In this document: one piece after another, positions 34,656-43,149 of the stretch
How the letters are laid out: each line of letters opens with the position of its first letter
Numbering within the stretch: the first letter of the stretch is position 1
Source: Paludibacteraceae bacterium
GTDB lineage: Bacteria > Bacteroidota > Bacteroidia > Bacteroidales > Paludibacteraceae
DNA length: 64,000 nt
Direction: 5' to 3'
Assembly: GCA_017467185.1 (NCBI GenBank)
Contig: JAFTSS010000053.1
Coordinates: 56,946 to 120,945, forward strand
Notes under the pieces: generated by a model
The model's database searches: none
The model's input: only the letters and a program-made list of their open reading frames with translations
What the model was told of the DNA's origin: nothing
Program-made: the position numbers and the translations under genes

Positions 34656-37600
34656 CTATTTCAAAGCAAACAATTTTCTATCTGTTGCATACAAAATATA
34701 TCCTCTCACATCGTATCCCATCTCTTTTACAAGTCGCACATAACGACCCACTTGACGCAAATATTTCTGATGTGTATCATCTACATATTCACCAAATTTA
34801 TAATCCACAACGACCACTTCATTTTTTACATCGTCTATCATCACTCTATCAGGACGATACACCCGCCCATTTTCACCATCAAATATCTCTGCTTCATTCA
34901 TCACCCTCCATCGCTCATCAAACAATTCTACCACTCCCTCTATCGCCAATATTTCATCTACTTCGCTGCGCAATCCATCAACATTCTCTCCTTCCCTCTC
35001 TACCCATTCTATTGCGCTATCTACATCGTCCATCGTTTTTATATGTTCAAACAATCCGTGCATCATCACACCATATCTGCGTACATCCCCCTCGCCCGTA
35101 TCTTCCGAATACTTAAAACGCAACTGTGCTCTTTCCGCCACCTCTTCTTCGGTTGGCAAAGAGTCCATATTTAGCCTTAACTCCACATTTTCAACATCCT
35201 CTTTATCTTCTTTCTTCTTTGGTGAATAAGCCACTTTATCATTCGACTCATACACATTTTCATCTTCACCTTCTCCAAGCAACATACTACGCAACAACTT
35301 TGCAATAGATATTTGAGTTATTGCATTCGACTCTTTTTTCTTTTCATCCTTAGACTTCGTATTATTACAATAAATATATAGTTGTTGCGATGCTCGTGTC
35401 GTTGCAACATACAGCACATTCAGCACATCTAAACAAGCTGCTAAATACTCAGCTACAACATCTTCTCTAAATTCACTATTAAACAACTTAGTCGAACTTT
35501 GCGTATTAATCGGCACGACCGACACCTCGTCTATAAACAAATGATTTTTGCGACTCTTCCTCTCTGTTCCAACCAATTGTATATTACCTTTCCCAAATCC
35601 CATATTCCAATCTACAAATGGTATAAACACTATTCCAAATTCCAATCCTTTTGCTTTGTGTATAGTCATTATTCGAACAGCATCTCCTCCCTCTGGCATA
35701 GCAATAAAGGTCTTTTCGCCTTGAACTCCCCAATATTCCAACAACGACCTAATATCCAACGTCCCATCAATTGCATACGACTGTACTTTGTCCTTAAACG
35801 ATTGCATATATATCTGATGCACACTATCTTCTATCTCATTCAAACTAAACAATCCTATCAACGCCTCTATCATACTCATCAGTGGCATATATTTCACTCG
35901 TCCAAATCTTTCAGCAATTTCATCTCCAAACACTAATTGCTCCCATTTCGCATAATCATCGCCTCTATACGACATCAATTCATAATCTTCTGCATCCACC
36001 ATTCTACCCCAACACACCTCTCTGTGCAATGCCACTACGTTAGCTCTAAACAACTGCTCGTATGGTTGCATCAAATATTCTAACACTGCAACAATAAATC
36101 TAACCGCCACATTATCAGCCACACACAATGCCTCCGACGAATAAAATGGTACCCCCTCATCTTTCAATCTCTCTGCCACCTCTTGCGCCTCTTTATTCGT
36201 ACGCACCAACACTGCTGTCTCACCATAATGTCCCAACTCTCTCATCTGCTCAACCATCTTATTCAAACTCTGCACCTTCCACTTCAACTCTTTATCTTCT
36301 TCATCATCAGCCAAAAACTCCACTCTAACATATCCTTTCGCAGCATCTTTCTTACCCACTCCTTGCTTGCTACCAGCATATATATTTTGCAAATAATTAT
36401 CATTTTCTATCATTCCTTGAGTTTTCAACTGCGCATCTGCCAATTTTGGCAACTCCTCATACAACCTATTATTGAACTCTATCACCTCTGCACTACTACG
36501 ATAATTCTTGTCCAACGTATCATCTACTACATATGAACCAAATTCATCTTTAACCCCCTCATGCAATATCCTCCAATCACCATTGCGCCAACGATAAATA
36601 CTCTGTTTCACATCTCCTACAATCATCGACTCATTACCCCGTGACACTGCCTCTTTCAACAATGGCACAAAATTTTCCCACTGCAATTTTGACGTATCTT
36701 GAAACTCATCTATCATAAAATGCTCTGTCCGAACGCCCACCTTCTCATATATAAACGGAGTATCCGACCCATCTATAATTTTATTGATAAAATCCGATGT
36801 CGACGATATCAACAAACAATCCTTCATCTTGCAAATCTCCATCGCCTGATTATCAATCTCATTCAATATACCCAATATATAAATGTACGAATTCACAATC
36901 TTTGCCGTCTGATACTCCCTAAATCTTTCACCCTCCACATCACACAACTCCACAATCCTCTTCACACACTCATGCAACTCAGTAACAACACTTTGCAACG
37001 ACCCATCTTTCTGATATTTCTTCTTACACCATATCGCCAAATCATCACTCTCTGCTCCTTTTATAAATGTAGCACTCAATTCATAATTCTTGCCTTTCAA
37101 ATAATCATAATCAAAACGTGATATTCTATTATCGCCAAACAACTCTTTCCCATCCACACCACTCAACACACCTTTAGCCCTATCACACACCCTTTTCAAA
37201 TCCTCATCAAACTTCTTAATAATCTCACGTATATTATCTCTATACTCCTTCAATCGTTTCAAATCAAACCCAAATTTCTCTTTTTGCGACAAATAATCCT
37301 CCTTAAGAATCAAGTTTGCCAACCCCAATATCGCACTCCTCGGATTCCACGACCGACCATCCTCCACTTTCTCACTCGCAAACTCCGTCAACCACTCCAA
37401 CAACATATCACCTTCTCTATCTTCTCCCGGTTTGTCATAGACAACTGCAGCACCCCCCATATTGTCCCCCTGTATTAGGGGGACGAGCGAAGCGGAGGGG
37501 GTTAATGATTGTGAATTGTGAATTGTGAATTGTGAATTCAACGATGCCAACATATTATCTACTGCCATTTCCAACACCTTATCCGTCTCCAACTCAACCT

Positions 37601-38066
37601 GATACTGATTATTCAAATTCAACTCCCTCGCAAACGAACGCACAATTTGCTGAAAAAATCCATCAATCGTCGAAACTCTAAACTGGGTATAATCTTGTAA
37701 AATATCAATCAAAAACCGCTCAGCCATCTTCGCAATAACCTCATTCTCAACCTCCTTCAATGCAGGCAAATCACTTCTTAACTTCTCAACATAATCCCCT
37801 TTCTCACCCCTCGACAACTCATACAGCGCCTTCACAATCCTCTCCTTCATCTCCGCAGTCGCCTTATTCGTAAACGTCACCGCCAAAATTCCCCTATGTA
37901 AATTCAAAGTTAAAACATCTCGTGTCTCACATCTCGTGTCTCGTGTCTCGTGTCTCGTGTCTCGTGTCTCACATAATTGCGTCTTAAACAAATATTTAAT
38001 GTACTCATACACCAACGTATAAGTCTTACCCGAACCAGCCGAAGCCTTATAAATCTGTATTCCCAT
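34656..38066 (-). CDS. UvrD/AddA-type helicase-nuclease, with repeat-derived inserts
   Basis: The 1136-residue protein starts at ATG 38066, which a promoter 33 bases upstream supports. It has a superfamily 1A helicase core: Walker A KASAGSGKT (7-15), AVTFTNKATAEMKERI, DEFQDTSKLQW (Walker B), VGDVKQSIYRWRNGD, MTIHKAKGLEFGIVF. A C-terminal PD-(D/E)XK nuclease follows (RPDRVMIDD, then VVVDYKFGEY, then QVGRYVRL), as in AddA. It should process double-strand breaks. No addB neighbour is present here. Two short-repeat blocks have been built into the N-terminal third (residues about 31-53 and 171-210), keeping the frame. Confidence 0.9.
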   Translation of the reverse strand: MGIQIYKASAGSGKTYTLVYEYIKYLFKTQLCETRDTRHETRDTRCETRDVLTLNLHRGILAVTFTNKATAEMKERIVKALYELSRGEKGDYVEKLRSDLPALKEVENEVIAKMAERFLIDILQDYTQFRVSTIDGFFQQIVRSFARELNLNNQYQVELETDKVLEMAVDNMLASLNSQFTIHNSQSLTPSASLVPLIQGDNMGGAAVVYDKPGEDREGDMLLEWLTEFASEKVEDGRSWNPRSAILGLANLILKEDYLSQKEKFGFDLKRLKEYRDNIREIIKKFDEDLKRVCDRAKGVLSGVDGKELFGDNRISRFDYDYLKGKNYELSATFIKGAESDDLAIWCKKKYQKDGSLQSVVTELHECVKRIVELCDVEGERFREYQTAKIVNSYIYILGILNEIDNQAMEICKMKDCLLISSTSDFINKIIDGSDTPFIYEKVGVRTEHFMIDEFQDTSKLQWENFVPLLKEAVSRGNESMIVGDVKQSIYRWRNGDWRILHEGVKDEFGSYVVDDTLDKNYRSSAEVIEFNNRLYEELPKLADAQLKTQGMIENDNYLQNIYAGSKQGVGKKDAAKGYVRVEFLADDEEDKELKWKVQSLNKMVEQMRELGHYGETAVLVRTNKEAQEVAERLKDEGVPFYSSEALCVADNVAVRFIVAVLEYLMQPYEQLFRANVVALHREVCWGRMVDAEDYELMSYRGDDYAKWEQLVFGDEIAERFGRVKYMPLMSMIEALIGLFSLNEIEDSVHQIYMQSFKDKVQSYAIDGTLDIRSLLEYWGVQGEKTFIAMPEGGDAVRIMTIHKAKGLEFGIVFIPFVDWNMGFGKGNIQLVGTERKSRKNHLFIDEVSVVPINTQSSTKLFNSEFREDVVAEYLAACLDVLNVLYVATTRASQQLYIYCNNTKSKDEKKKESNAITQISIAKLLRSMLLGEGEDENVYESNDKVAYSPKKKEDKEDVENVELRLNMDSLPTEEEVAERAQLRFKYSEDTGEGDVRRYGVMMHGLFEHIKTMDDVDSAIEWVEREGENVDGLRSEVDEILAIEGVVELFDERWRVMNEAEIFDGENGRVYRPDRVMIDDVKNEVVVVDYKFGEYVDDTHQKYLRQVGRYVRLVKEMGYDVRGYILYATDRKLFALK
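37464..37540. repeat. Composite insert in the AddA-like gene: CCCCCT hairpin element plus GTGAATT heptamers
   Basis: GTCCCCCTG.TTAGGGGGAC forms a hairpin at 37464-37484, followed by CGAGCGAAGCGGAGGGGG. Then four GTGAATT heptamers follow (37511-37538). It encodes HNSQSLTPSASLVPLIQG in the helicase. A related element sits in rsmE in the opposite orientation. Confidence 0.75.
37916..37973. repeat. TCTCGTG heptamer array in the AddA-like gene
   Basis: About seven units of TCTCGTG/TCTCACA. They are read on the minus strand as ETRDTR-type peptide right after the first helicase helix. Similar words occur at 43022-43053, 51811-51841 and 56321-56356. Confidence 0.85.
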
Positions 38067-38098
38067 AACAAATCCTATTACACTTTTACAATAATGTG

Positions 38099-38106
38099 CA
38101 AAGATA
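38099..38106 (-). promoter_or_regulatory. -7 promoter element of the AddA-like gene
   Basis: Minus strand TATCTTTG, 33 bases from ATG 38066. It supports that start over the longer frame to 38135. Confidence 0.6.
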
Positions 38107-38129
38107 ATAAAAAAATCCAAATCTACCTC

Positions 38130-38160
38130 TTGCAAATCTCAAAAACAATTCATATCTTTG
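38130..38160 (+). promoter_or_regulatory. Promoter of the small zinc-ribbon gene
   Basis: TTG (38130-38132), 20 bases, TATCTTTG (38153-38160), 34 bases before ATG 38195. Confidence 0.7.
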
Positions 38161-38194
38161 CAAACAAAAAAACATTAATCCAACAAATAAAATT

Positions 38195-38368
38195 ATGGCA
38201 CTAAAAAAATGTCCTGAATGCGGATATGAAATATCAGAATCCGCACTTTCATGTCCAAAATGCGGACATACAACAAACAAAGCAAAACTTTATTTTGTAT
38301 CACTGTTTCTTATGCTATTTAGTATTTTTCTTATCATTACAGTAATTCGTCTACGATTATTCTCCTAA
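38195..38368 (+). CDS. Small zinc-ribbon membrane protein
   Basis: The 57-residue protein begins MALKKCPECGYEISESALSC and continues PKCGHTT, a zinc ribbon with two CxxC pairs. One membrane helix follows (FVSLFLMLFSIFLIITVI) with a short basic tail. It has its own good promoter and a terminator-like palindrome about 95 bases downstream. This domain order is common in small Bacteroidetes proteins of unknown role. Confidence 0.75.
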   Translation: MALKKCPECGYEISESALSCPKCGHTTNKAKLYFVSLFLMLFSIFLIITVIRLRLFS

Positions 38369-38462
38369 TTAAAGGAAAACCACACACTCTCACAAATATT
38401 CACAAATATTATTTGTGCTAATTCATAAAAATTGAAGATAAAAAAAACACTAAACCAATAAA

Positions 38463-38490
38463 AAAAGCTGTGCGAATTGGCACAGCTTTT
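38463..38490. terminator. Bidirectional terminator
   Basis: AAAAGCTGTGC (38463-38473) pairs with GCACAGCTTTT (38480-38490). It lies between convergent zinc-ribbon (+) and rsmE (-) genes. Confidence 0.82.
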
Positions 38491-38508
38491 ATTTTATTTT
38501 AAGATATG

Positions 38509-39339
38509 TTATTTAGCGTGGTTTGCTACTGTTACGAGATGACATGCTACGACACCAGCAGTCTCTGTTCGCAAACGGGATTCGCCAAGCGATATGGCTT
38601 GAAAAGAATTGCGAAGTGCAAGTTCAACTTCTTCTTCAGAGAAATCACCTTCTGGTCCAACCATCACTACGACATTACCACCTGGCTGACAAGCATTAAA
38701 TAGGTGTTGCTTAGGTTGATTATGACAATGAGCGATGAAGAGTTGAGAGTTGATAGTTGAGAGTTGAGAACCCTCTCCCCCTTCGGCATTGCCTTCGGCG
38801 ACTTTCTCCTTGCAAGGCATAGTATGCAAGCATCCTCTGCTCTTGCTTCGTTCGTCAGTTCCCCCTAAAACAGGGGGAGAATATTGAGATATAAACTCCT
38901 TGAAGATTGTCATTGGGTTGAGGATTGGTACATAAGCTTTTAGGCTTTGTTTAGCTGCAGAGACAAGGATTTTTTCAATACGCTCAGGTTTGATTATTTT
39001 ACGCTCAGAATAGCGACAACAAAGGGGAGTAAGTTCATCGAAACCTATTTCTGTAGCTTTCTCAACAAACCATTCAAAGCGGTCGATATTTTTGGTTGGG
39101 GCTACTGCTAAGTGTAGGCGAAAAGGACGACGTCCATACTCGGTTTGATGTGTAAGTATTTCGACTTGAGTGCGTTTTGGATGAGCCTCTATAATTTGTG
39201 CTTCGTACAATCCGCCTACCCCATCGATTATATGAATGTGGTCGCCCGATTTCATGCGTAGGACTTTGATACAGTGCTGCGATTCTTCTTCAGGAAGGGA
39301 TAGAGATTGTTGAATATCAGGAGCGTAGAATAAATTCAT
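38509..39339 (-). CDS. rsmE: 16S rRNA (uracil(1498)-N3)-methyltransferase with repeat-derived insert
   Basis: The 276-residue protein is about 30 residues longer than most RsmE proteins. The N-terminal PUA-like domain (CIKVLRMKSGDHIHIIDG) and the SPOUT domain with its knot (VMVGPEGDFSEEEVE at 226-240, SLGESRLRTETAGV near the end) are intact. They methylate U1498 of 16S rRNA with SAM. Residues about 153-201 are foreign: they translate a CCCCCT-type hairpin element and AGTTGAG heptamers. The frame is kept, and the insert falls between two conserved blocks in the SPOUT domain. Confidence 0.92.
   Translation of the reverse strand: MNLFYAPDIQQSLSLPEEESQHCIKVLRMKSGDHIHIIDGVGGLYEAQIIEAHPKRTQVEILTHQTEYGRRPFRLHLAVAPTKNIDRFEWFVEKATEIGFDELTPLCCRYSERKIIKPERIEKILVSAAKQSLKAYVPILNPMTIFKEFISQYSPPVLGGTDERSKSRGCLHTMPCKEKVAEGNAEGGEGSQLSTINSQLFIAHCHNQPKQHLFNACQPGGNVVVMVGPEGDFSEEEVELALRNSFQAISLGESRLRTETAGVVACHLVTVANHAK
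38741..38878. repeat. Composite insert in rsmE (heptamers plus CCCCCT hairpin element)
   Basis: Four GAGTTGA-type units (38741-38770) adjoin a GC-richer stretch. It ends in the hairpin TCCCCCTAAAACAGGGGGA (38860-38878). The reverse complement matches the element at 37464-37500 (CCCCCTGT.TTAGGGGGA and CGAAGC). Confidence 0.75.
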
Positions 39340-39341
39340 CT

Positions 39342-39446
39342 AAGTTGAAAGTTAAGAGTTGAGAGTTGAGAGTTAAGAGTTGAAAGTTGAAAGTTGAAAG
39401 TTATATTTACGATTTAAATTTCACATTTCAAATTTCACATTTCAAC
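39342..39446. repeat. AGTTGAG heptamer array and ATTTCACATTTCAA repeat in the rsmE leader
   Basis: About eight units of AGTTGAG, AGTTAAG and AGTTGAA (39342-39403) are followed by two 14-base units AATTTCACATTTCA (39418-39446). The block fills the space between the META-domain gene and rsmE. Confidence 0.85.
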
Positions 39447-39451
39447 TTAAT

Positions 39452-39886
39452 TTATTTTACTTCGAATACTGCGAGTGGAGTTTTGCCGTTGTAGAGGGTT
39501 ACTTTGCCTTTTTCGGCTTTGTAGGCATTGGCAGTTTCGAACATTTGTGAGATTTGAAGTTCTATTTTATTTGATTCTTCATCGCACATACGACGAGTCA
39601 TTGCCATGTTTGAAAATTTGATTTTACCATTTTCGGCTTTATATTGTCCAAAAACTTGGTTACAACCAGAATGACCATTAATTTTGTAAACACCATCAGC
39701 CACAGCAGTTTCTGAGAACATGAGCACGATAGGTTCGAAAGTAGATTTTGCATCATAAGTTTCGCCTGCAAGTTCTACAAGATGAAGCATTTTGCCTTGA
39801 AAATTAAAAACAGGTTCTTTAACTCGTGATGCACAAGAAGAAAAAATAAGTGCCAATACGGCTACAATAACAAGATTTTTTTTCAT
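39452..39886 (-). CDS. META-domain (HslJ-like) lipoprotein
   Basis: The 144-residue protein starts at ATG 39886 and has lipobox FSSC. The mature part is a META/HslJ domain, seen in KINGHSGCNQVFGQYKAENGKIKFSNMAMTRRMCDEESNKIE, the family's hallmark GCN and MTRRMCD motifs. These small outer-membrane lipoproteins are linked to stress and antibiotic resistance in other bacteria. It is monocistronic, with a promoter about 85 bases upstream. Confidence 0.88.
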   Translation of the reverse strand: MKKNLVIVAVLALIFSSCASRVKEPVFNFQGKMLHLVELAGETYDAKSTFEPIVLMFSETAVADGVYKINGHSGCNQVFGQYKAENGKIKFSNMAMTRRMCDEESNKIELQISQMFETANAYKAEKGKVTLYNGKTPLAVFEVK

Positions 39887-39966
39887 AATCAAATAAAAAT
39901 AAGCAATTTATAAAAATATTCTTGATTATTAGAACAAAATATTACAATTAAGTTTAATATACAATG

Positions 39967-39974
39967 CAAAATTA
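39967..39974 (-). promoter_or_regulatory. -7 promoter element of the META lipoprotein gene
   Basis: Minus strand TAATTTTG. Confidence 0.55.
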
Positions 39975-40019
39975 CGATTTTTTTTTGAGTTAAATGCGAA
40001 TTGTATAAAAAAAAAATTG

Positions 40020-40027
40020 TATATTTG
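40020..40027 (+). promoter_or_regulatory. -7 promoter element of the DUF4494 gene
   Basis: TATATTTG, with a TTG at 40001-40003 (spacing 16, rather short). The leader is ~100 bases. Confidence 0.5.
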
Positions 40028-40130
40028 CAAATTGATAGATACAAGACATTATACACGAGATAATAAATACAAAATGATAAATTTTTTTCTTGTTTTGCAT
40101 CTCATTTTTAACATCTAAAATCTATAAAAT

Positions 40131-40577
40131 ATGAATAACTGGTTTGAATGTAAGGTAACATACGATCGCACTGCCGAGGATAGCACAATTAAGAAAGTAA
40201 CCGAACCTTATTTAGTTGATGCATTGTCGTTTACAGAAGCAGAAACACGTATTTGCAAAGAGTGTCAAGCATACGCAACAGGAGAATTTACAGTGTCAGC
40301 AGTGAAACGCTGCAAAATTACAGAAATGTTTTTCAATGATGATTTACAAGAATATAAATGGTTTCGTTGCCGTGTAAATTATCTATCATTAGACGAAGAA
40401 AAAGGTGTTGAAAAACGTACTGCTCAAACAATGATGGTACAAGCTGTTGATTTTCAAGATGCTGTAAAAGCTTTAGTAAAGGGTATGGAAAGCAGTGTTT
40501 GCGACTACGAGATTGCGTCTATCGCTGAAACTAAGATTTTGGATGCGTTTAAATATCAACCTACAGAGAACCAATAA
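40131..40577 (+). CDS. DUF4494 protein
   Basis: The 148-residue cytoplasmic protein fits DUF4494, a Bacteroidetes family. It has two halves of the same pattern, NNWFECKVTYDRTAEDSTIKK and YKWFRCRVNYLSLDEEKGVEK, each followed by a VDALSFTEAETRI / VQAVDFQDAVKAL helix. It is therefore an internal duplication. Role unknown. It is followed by YggS after a 39-base gap of tandem words. Confidence 0.8.
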   Translation: MNNWFECKVTYDRTAEDSTIKKVTEPYLVDALSFTEAETRICKECQAYATGEFTVSAVKRCKITEMFFNDDLQEYKWFRCRVNYLSLDEEKGVEKRTAQTMMVQAVDFQDAVKALVKGMESSVCDYEIASIAETKILDAFKYQPTENQ

Positions 40578-40616
40578 TTTATAGAAACTATAAGAATTAT
40601 AGAAACTATAGGTATT
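40578..40616. repeat. TATAGAAAC-type repeat before yggS
   Basis: ATAGAAACTATA occurs twice with AGAATT between, in the 39-base gap before the start codon. The same words occur at 41290-41340, 50833-50870 and 63950-64000. Confidence 0.75.
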
Positions 40617-41285
40617 ATGAGTATTAAAAAGAATTTAGAAGAGATACGGAAAGGGATACCTGAGGGGGTGGAATTGGCGTGTGTGTCGAAATTTCATCCA
40701 GTGGAGGCTATCGAAGAGGCGTATGCAGCAGGGGAAAGAGTGTTTGCAGAGAGTCGTCCACAAGAATTTGTGGCAAAAGTAGAGGTATTGCCAACAGATA
40801 TTGAGTGGCACTTTATTGGTAACTTACAGACTAATAAGGTAAAAATGGTTGTACCTCATGCTACATTGATACATAGTATGGCTAATGAGCGATTGTTTGA
40901 CGAAGTTGAAAAGTGTGCTGCTAAATTAAACAAAGTGCAAGATGTATTGATAGAACTACATGTTGCGCAAGAAGAGAGCAAACAAGGATTTACGCCAGAA
41001 GAGGCATTTGAATTGTTGACAGATGAATTTATTGCTTTACATCCGCATATCAGAATTTGTGGCGTGATGGGTATGGCTTCATTAACCGAAGATGAAACGA
41101 AAATACGCGCTGAATTTCAAGCAATAAAGAAGACTTTTGAGAGATTGAAAGATGAAGTTTTTGATGGATGTGAATATTTTTGTGAAGTGTCAATGGGCAT
41201 GTCGGGCGACTACCCTATTGCTATTGAAGAAGGAGCTACTATCGTAAGAATTGGCAGTTCGATTTTTGGCAATAGAGTTTATTGA
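40617..41285 (+). CDS. YggS-family PLP homeostasis protein
   Basis: The 222-residue protein belongs to the YggS/PROSC family. These bind pyridoxal phosphate without known catalysis and keep amino- and keto-acid pools balanced. The PLP lysine is in ELACVSKFHPVEAIEEAYAAG. Other markers are WHFIGNLQTNKVK, GVMGMASL and the C-terminal VSMGMSGDYPIAIEEGATIVRIGSSIFG. It lies in line with DUF4494 and IorA, each gap filled with repeats. Confidence 0.93.
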   Translation: MSIKKNLEEIRKGIPEGVELACVSKFHPVEAIEEAYAAGERVFAESRPQEFVAKVEVLPTDIEWHFIGNLQTNKVKMVVPHATLIHSMANERLFDEVEKCAAKLNKVQDVLIELHVAQEESKQGFTPEEAFELLTDEFIALHPHIRICGVMGMASLTEDETKIRAEFQAIKKTFERLKDEVFDGCEYFCEVSMGMSGDYPIAIEEGATIVRIGSSIFGNRVY

Positions 41286-41406
41286 TAAAATTTGAGACTA
41301 TAGAAACTATAGCGACTATAGTAGTTATAGAAATTATAATATCTGTAGTGGCTATAACAACTAATAACTAATCATTAATAACTAACTAATATCTAATCTA
41401 ATAACA
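41286..41406. repeat. CTATAG- and ACTAATA-type tandem words before iorA
   Basis: ACTATAGAA words (41295-41340) change at about 41367 into AACTAATAACTAATC-type words that run up to the iorA start. The second type resembles the reverse complement of the serA leader repeat at 23203-23266. Confidence 0.75.
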
Positions 41407-43014
41407 ATGGAAAAATTATTAATGTTGGGCGATGAAGCTATCGCTCAGGCTGCAATTGATGCAGGTCTTTCAGGAGTATTTGCTTATCCTGGTACTCCTT
41501 CGACAGAAATTACAGAGTTTATCCAAGACTCAAAAATGGCTAAAGAGTTGGGCATCCGCAGTGAATGGTGTGCTAACGAGAAAACAGCTATGGAAGCAGC
41601 ACTCGGTATGAGTTATGCAGGTAAACGTGCTTTGTTCTGCTGTAAACACGTGGGTATCAACGTAGCTGCTGACTGTTTCGTAAACTCAGCTATCACTGGT
41701 GCTAATGGTGGTTTGATTTATCTTGCTGCCGACGACCCTTCAATGCACTCATCACAAAACGAACAAGACTCTCGTTTCTATGCTGACTTTGCATTCATCC
41801 CATGCCTTGAACCATCAAATCAACAAGAGGCTTACGATATGGTTCACTATGGCTATGAATTATCAGAAAAATTCCATTTGCCTGTAATGATGCGTGTTAC
41901 AACACGTATGGCTCACTCTCGTGCAGGTGTTGCTCGTCGTGCAGAAGTTACAAAACAAAATGCACTTAAAATGCCTGAAAACAAGATGCAATATATCTTG
42001 TTGCCAGCTGTAGCTCGCCGTCAATACAACGAACTTTTGGCAAAACAACCTGAATTGGTTAAAGAATCAGAAAATAGCGGTTACAATAAATATATTGATG
42101 GTCCTAACAAAAAATTAGGTATCATTGCTTGCGGTATTTCTTACAACTATTTGATGGAAAACTATCGCGACAGCGAATGTCCTTATCCAGTAGTGAAAGT
42201 TAGCCAATACCCTATGCCTGAAGCTATGATTAACCGCTTGTATGAAGAGTGTGAAGAGGTGCTTGTACTTGAAGAAGGACAACCACTTTACGAACGCCTT
42301 CTCCGTGGTATGCTCAACAAAGGCAAAGCAATTAAAGGTCGCTTGGATGGCACATTGCCTCGCGTAGGCGAATTGTCACCAAACTTGGTAGGTAAAGCTC
42401 TTGGCTTAGAAGTTAAAGAAGGATTGCCAGTACCATCACTTGTTGCTCCACGTCCTCCAAAATTGTGCGATGGATGTCCTCACGTTGACTCATATACAGC
42501 ATTGAACGAAGCAATGAAATCATTCCCTGGTGGTCGCGTATTCTCAGATATCGGTTGTTACACACTTGGTGCATTGCCTCCATTCCAAGCTATCTACTCT
42601 ACTGTTGATATGGGTGCTTCAATCACTATGGCTAAAGGTGCTTCAGAAGCCGACTTGTTGCCATCAGTAGCAGTTATCGGTGACTCAACATTCACTCACT
42701 CAGGTATGACAGGCTTGTTGGACTGCTGTGTTGATAATGCTAACGTAACAGTTATCATCCTCGACAATGGTATCACAGGTATGACAGGTTCACAAAAATC
42801 ATCAGCTACAGGTCGCATTGAAAGCATTTGTACTGGTCTTGGTGTTGACCCAGCTCACATCCGCGTAATCAATCCTCTCAAAAAATACTTCGAAGAAAAC
42901 GTGGCTATCATGAAAGAAGAAATCGCTTACAAAGGTGTTTCTGTAATCATCCCACGCCGCGAATGTATCGTAGCATTGAACAAACGTCTTAAAGCTGCTA
43001 AAAAAGCACAATAA
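41407..43014 (+). CDS. iorA: Indolepyruvate:ferredoxin oxidoreductase, alpha subunit
   Basis: The 535-residue subunit binds thiamine diphosphate and converts aryl pyruvates (from Trp, Phe, Tyr) to aryl-acetyl-CoA. It starts LMLGDEAIAQAAIDAGLSGVFAYPGTPSTEITE and has the CDGCPHVDSYTALNEA and GDSTFTHSGMTGL thiamine motifs. The gene ends soon after IIPRRECIVALNKRLK. The two [4Fe-4S] ferredoxin clusters found at the C terminus of many IorA proteins are absent. IorB follows 135 bases on. Confidence 0.93.
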   Translation: MEKLLMLGDEAIAQAAIDAGLSGVFAYPGTPSTEITEFIQDSKMAKELGIRSEWCANEKTAMEAALGMSYAGKRALFCCKHVGINVAADCFVNSAITGANGGLIYLAADDPSMHSSQNEQDSRFYADFAFIPCLEPSNQQEAYDMVHYGYELSEKFHLPVMMRVTTRMAHSRAGVARRAEVTKQNALKMPENKMQYILLPAVARRQYNELLAKQPELVKESENSGYNKYIDGPNKKLGIIACGISYNYLMENYRDSECPYPVVKVSQYPMPEAMINRLYEECEEVLVLEEGQPLYERLLRGMLNKGKAIKGRLDGTLPRVGELSPNLVGKALGLEVKEGLPVPSLVAPRPPKLCDGCPHVDSYTALNEAMKSFPGGRVFSDIGCYTLGALPPFQAIYSTVDMGASITMAKGASEADLLPSVAVIGDSTFTHSGMTGLLDCCVDNANVTVIILDNGITGMTGSQKSSATGRIESICTGLGVDPAHIRVINPLKKYFEENVAIMKEEIAYKGVSVIIPRRECIVALNKRLKAAKKAQ

Positions 43015-43021
43015 TAATTTC

Positions 43022-43138
43022 AGATACGAGATTCAAGACACGAGACACAAGATAATTCATACTCTTCTGTCTCCATGTTCAAAAAAATAATAAACGAGCA
43101 AAGCGAGTATGTCTCGCTACTCATATCTAACATCTAAA
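43022..43138. repeat. CGAGACAC words and the AACGAGCAAAGCGAGTA element before iorB
   Basis: ACGAGA-type words (43026-43053) are followed by AATAATAAACGAGCAAAGCG (43087-43106) and AGTATGTCTCGC. The element recurs inverted at 56172-56221, with its sub-words in another order. Confidence 0.7.
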
Positions 43139-43149
43139 AATCTAAAAAA

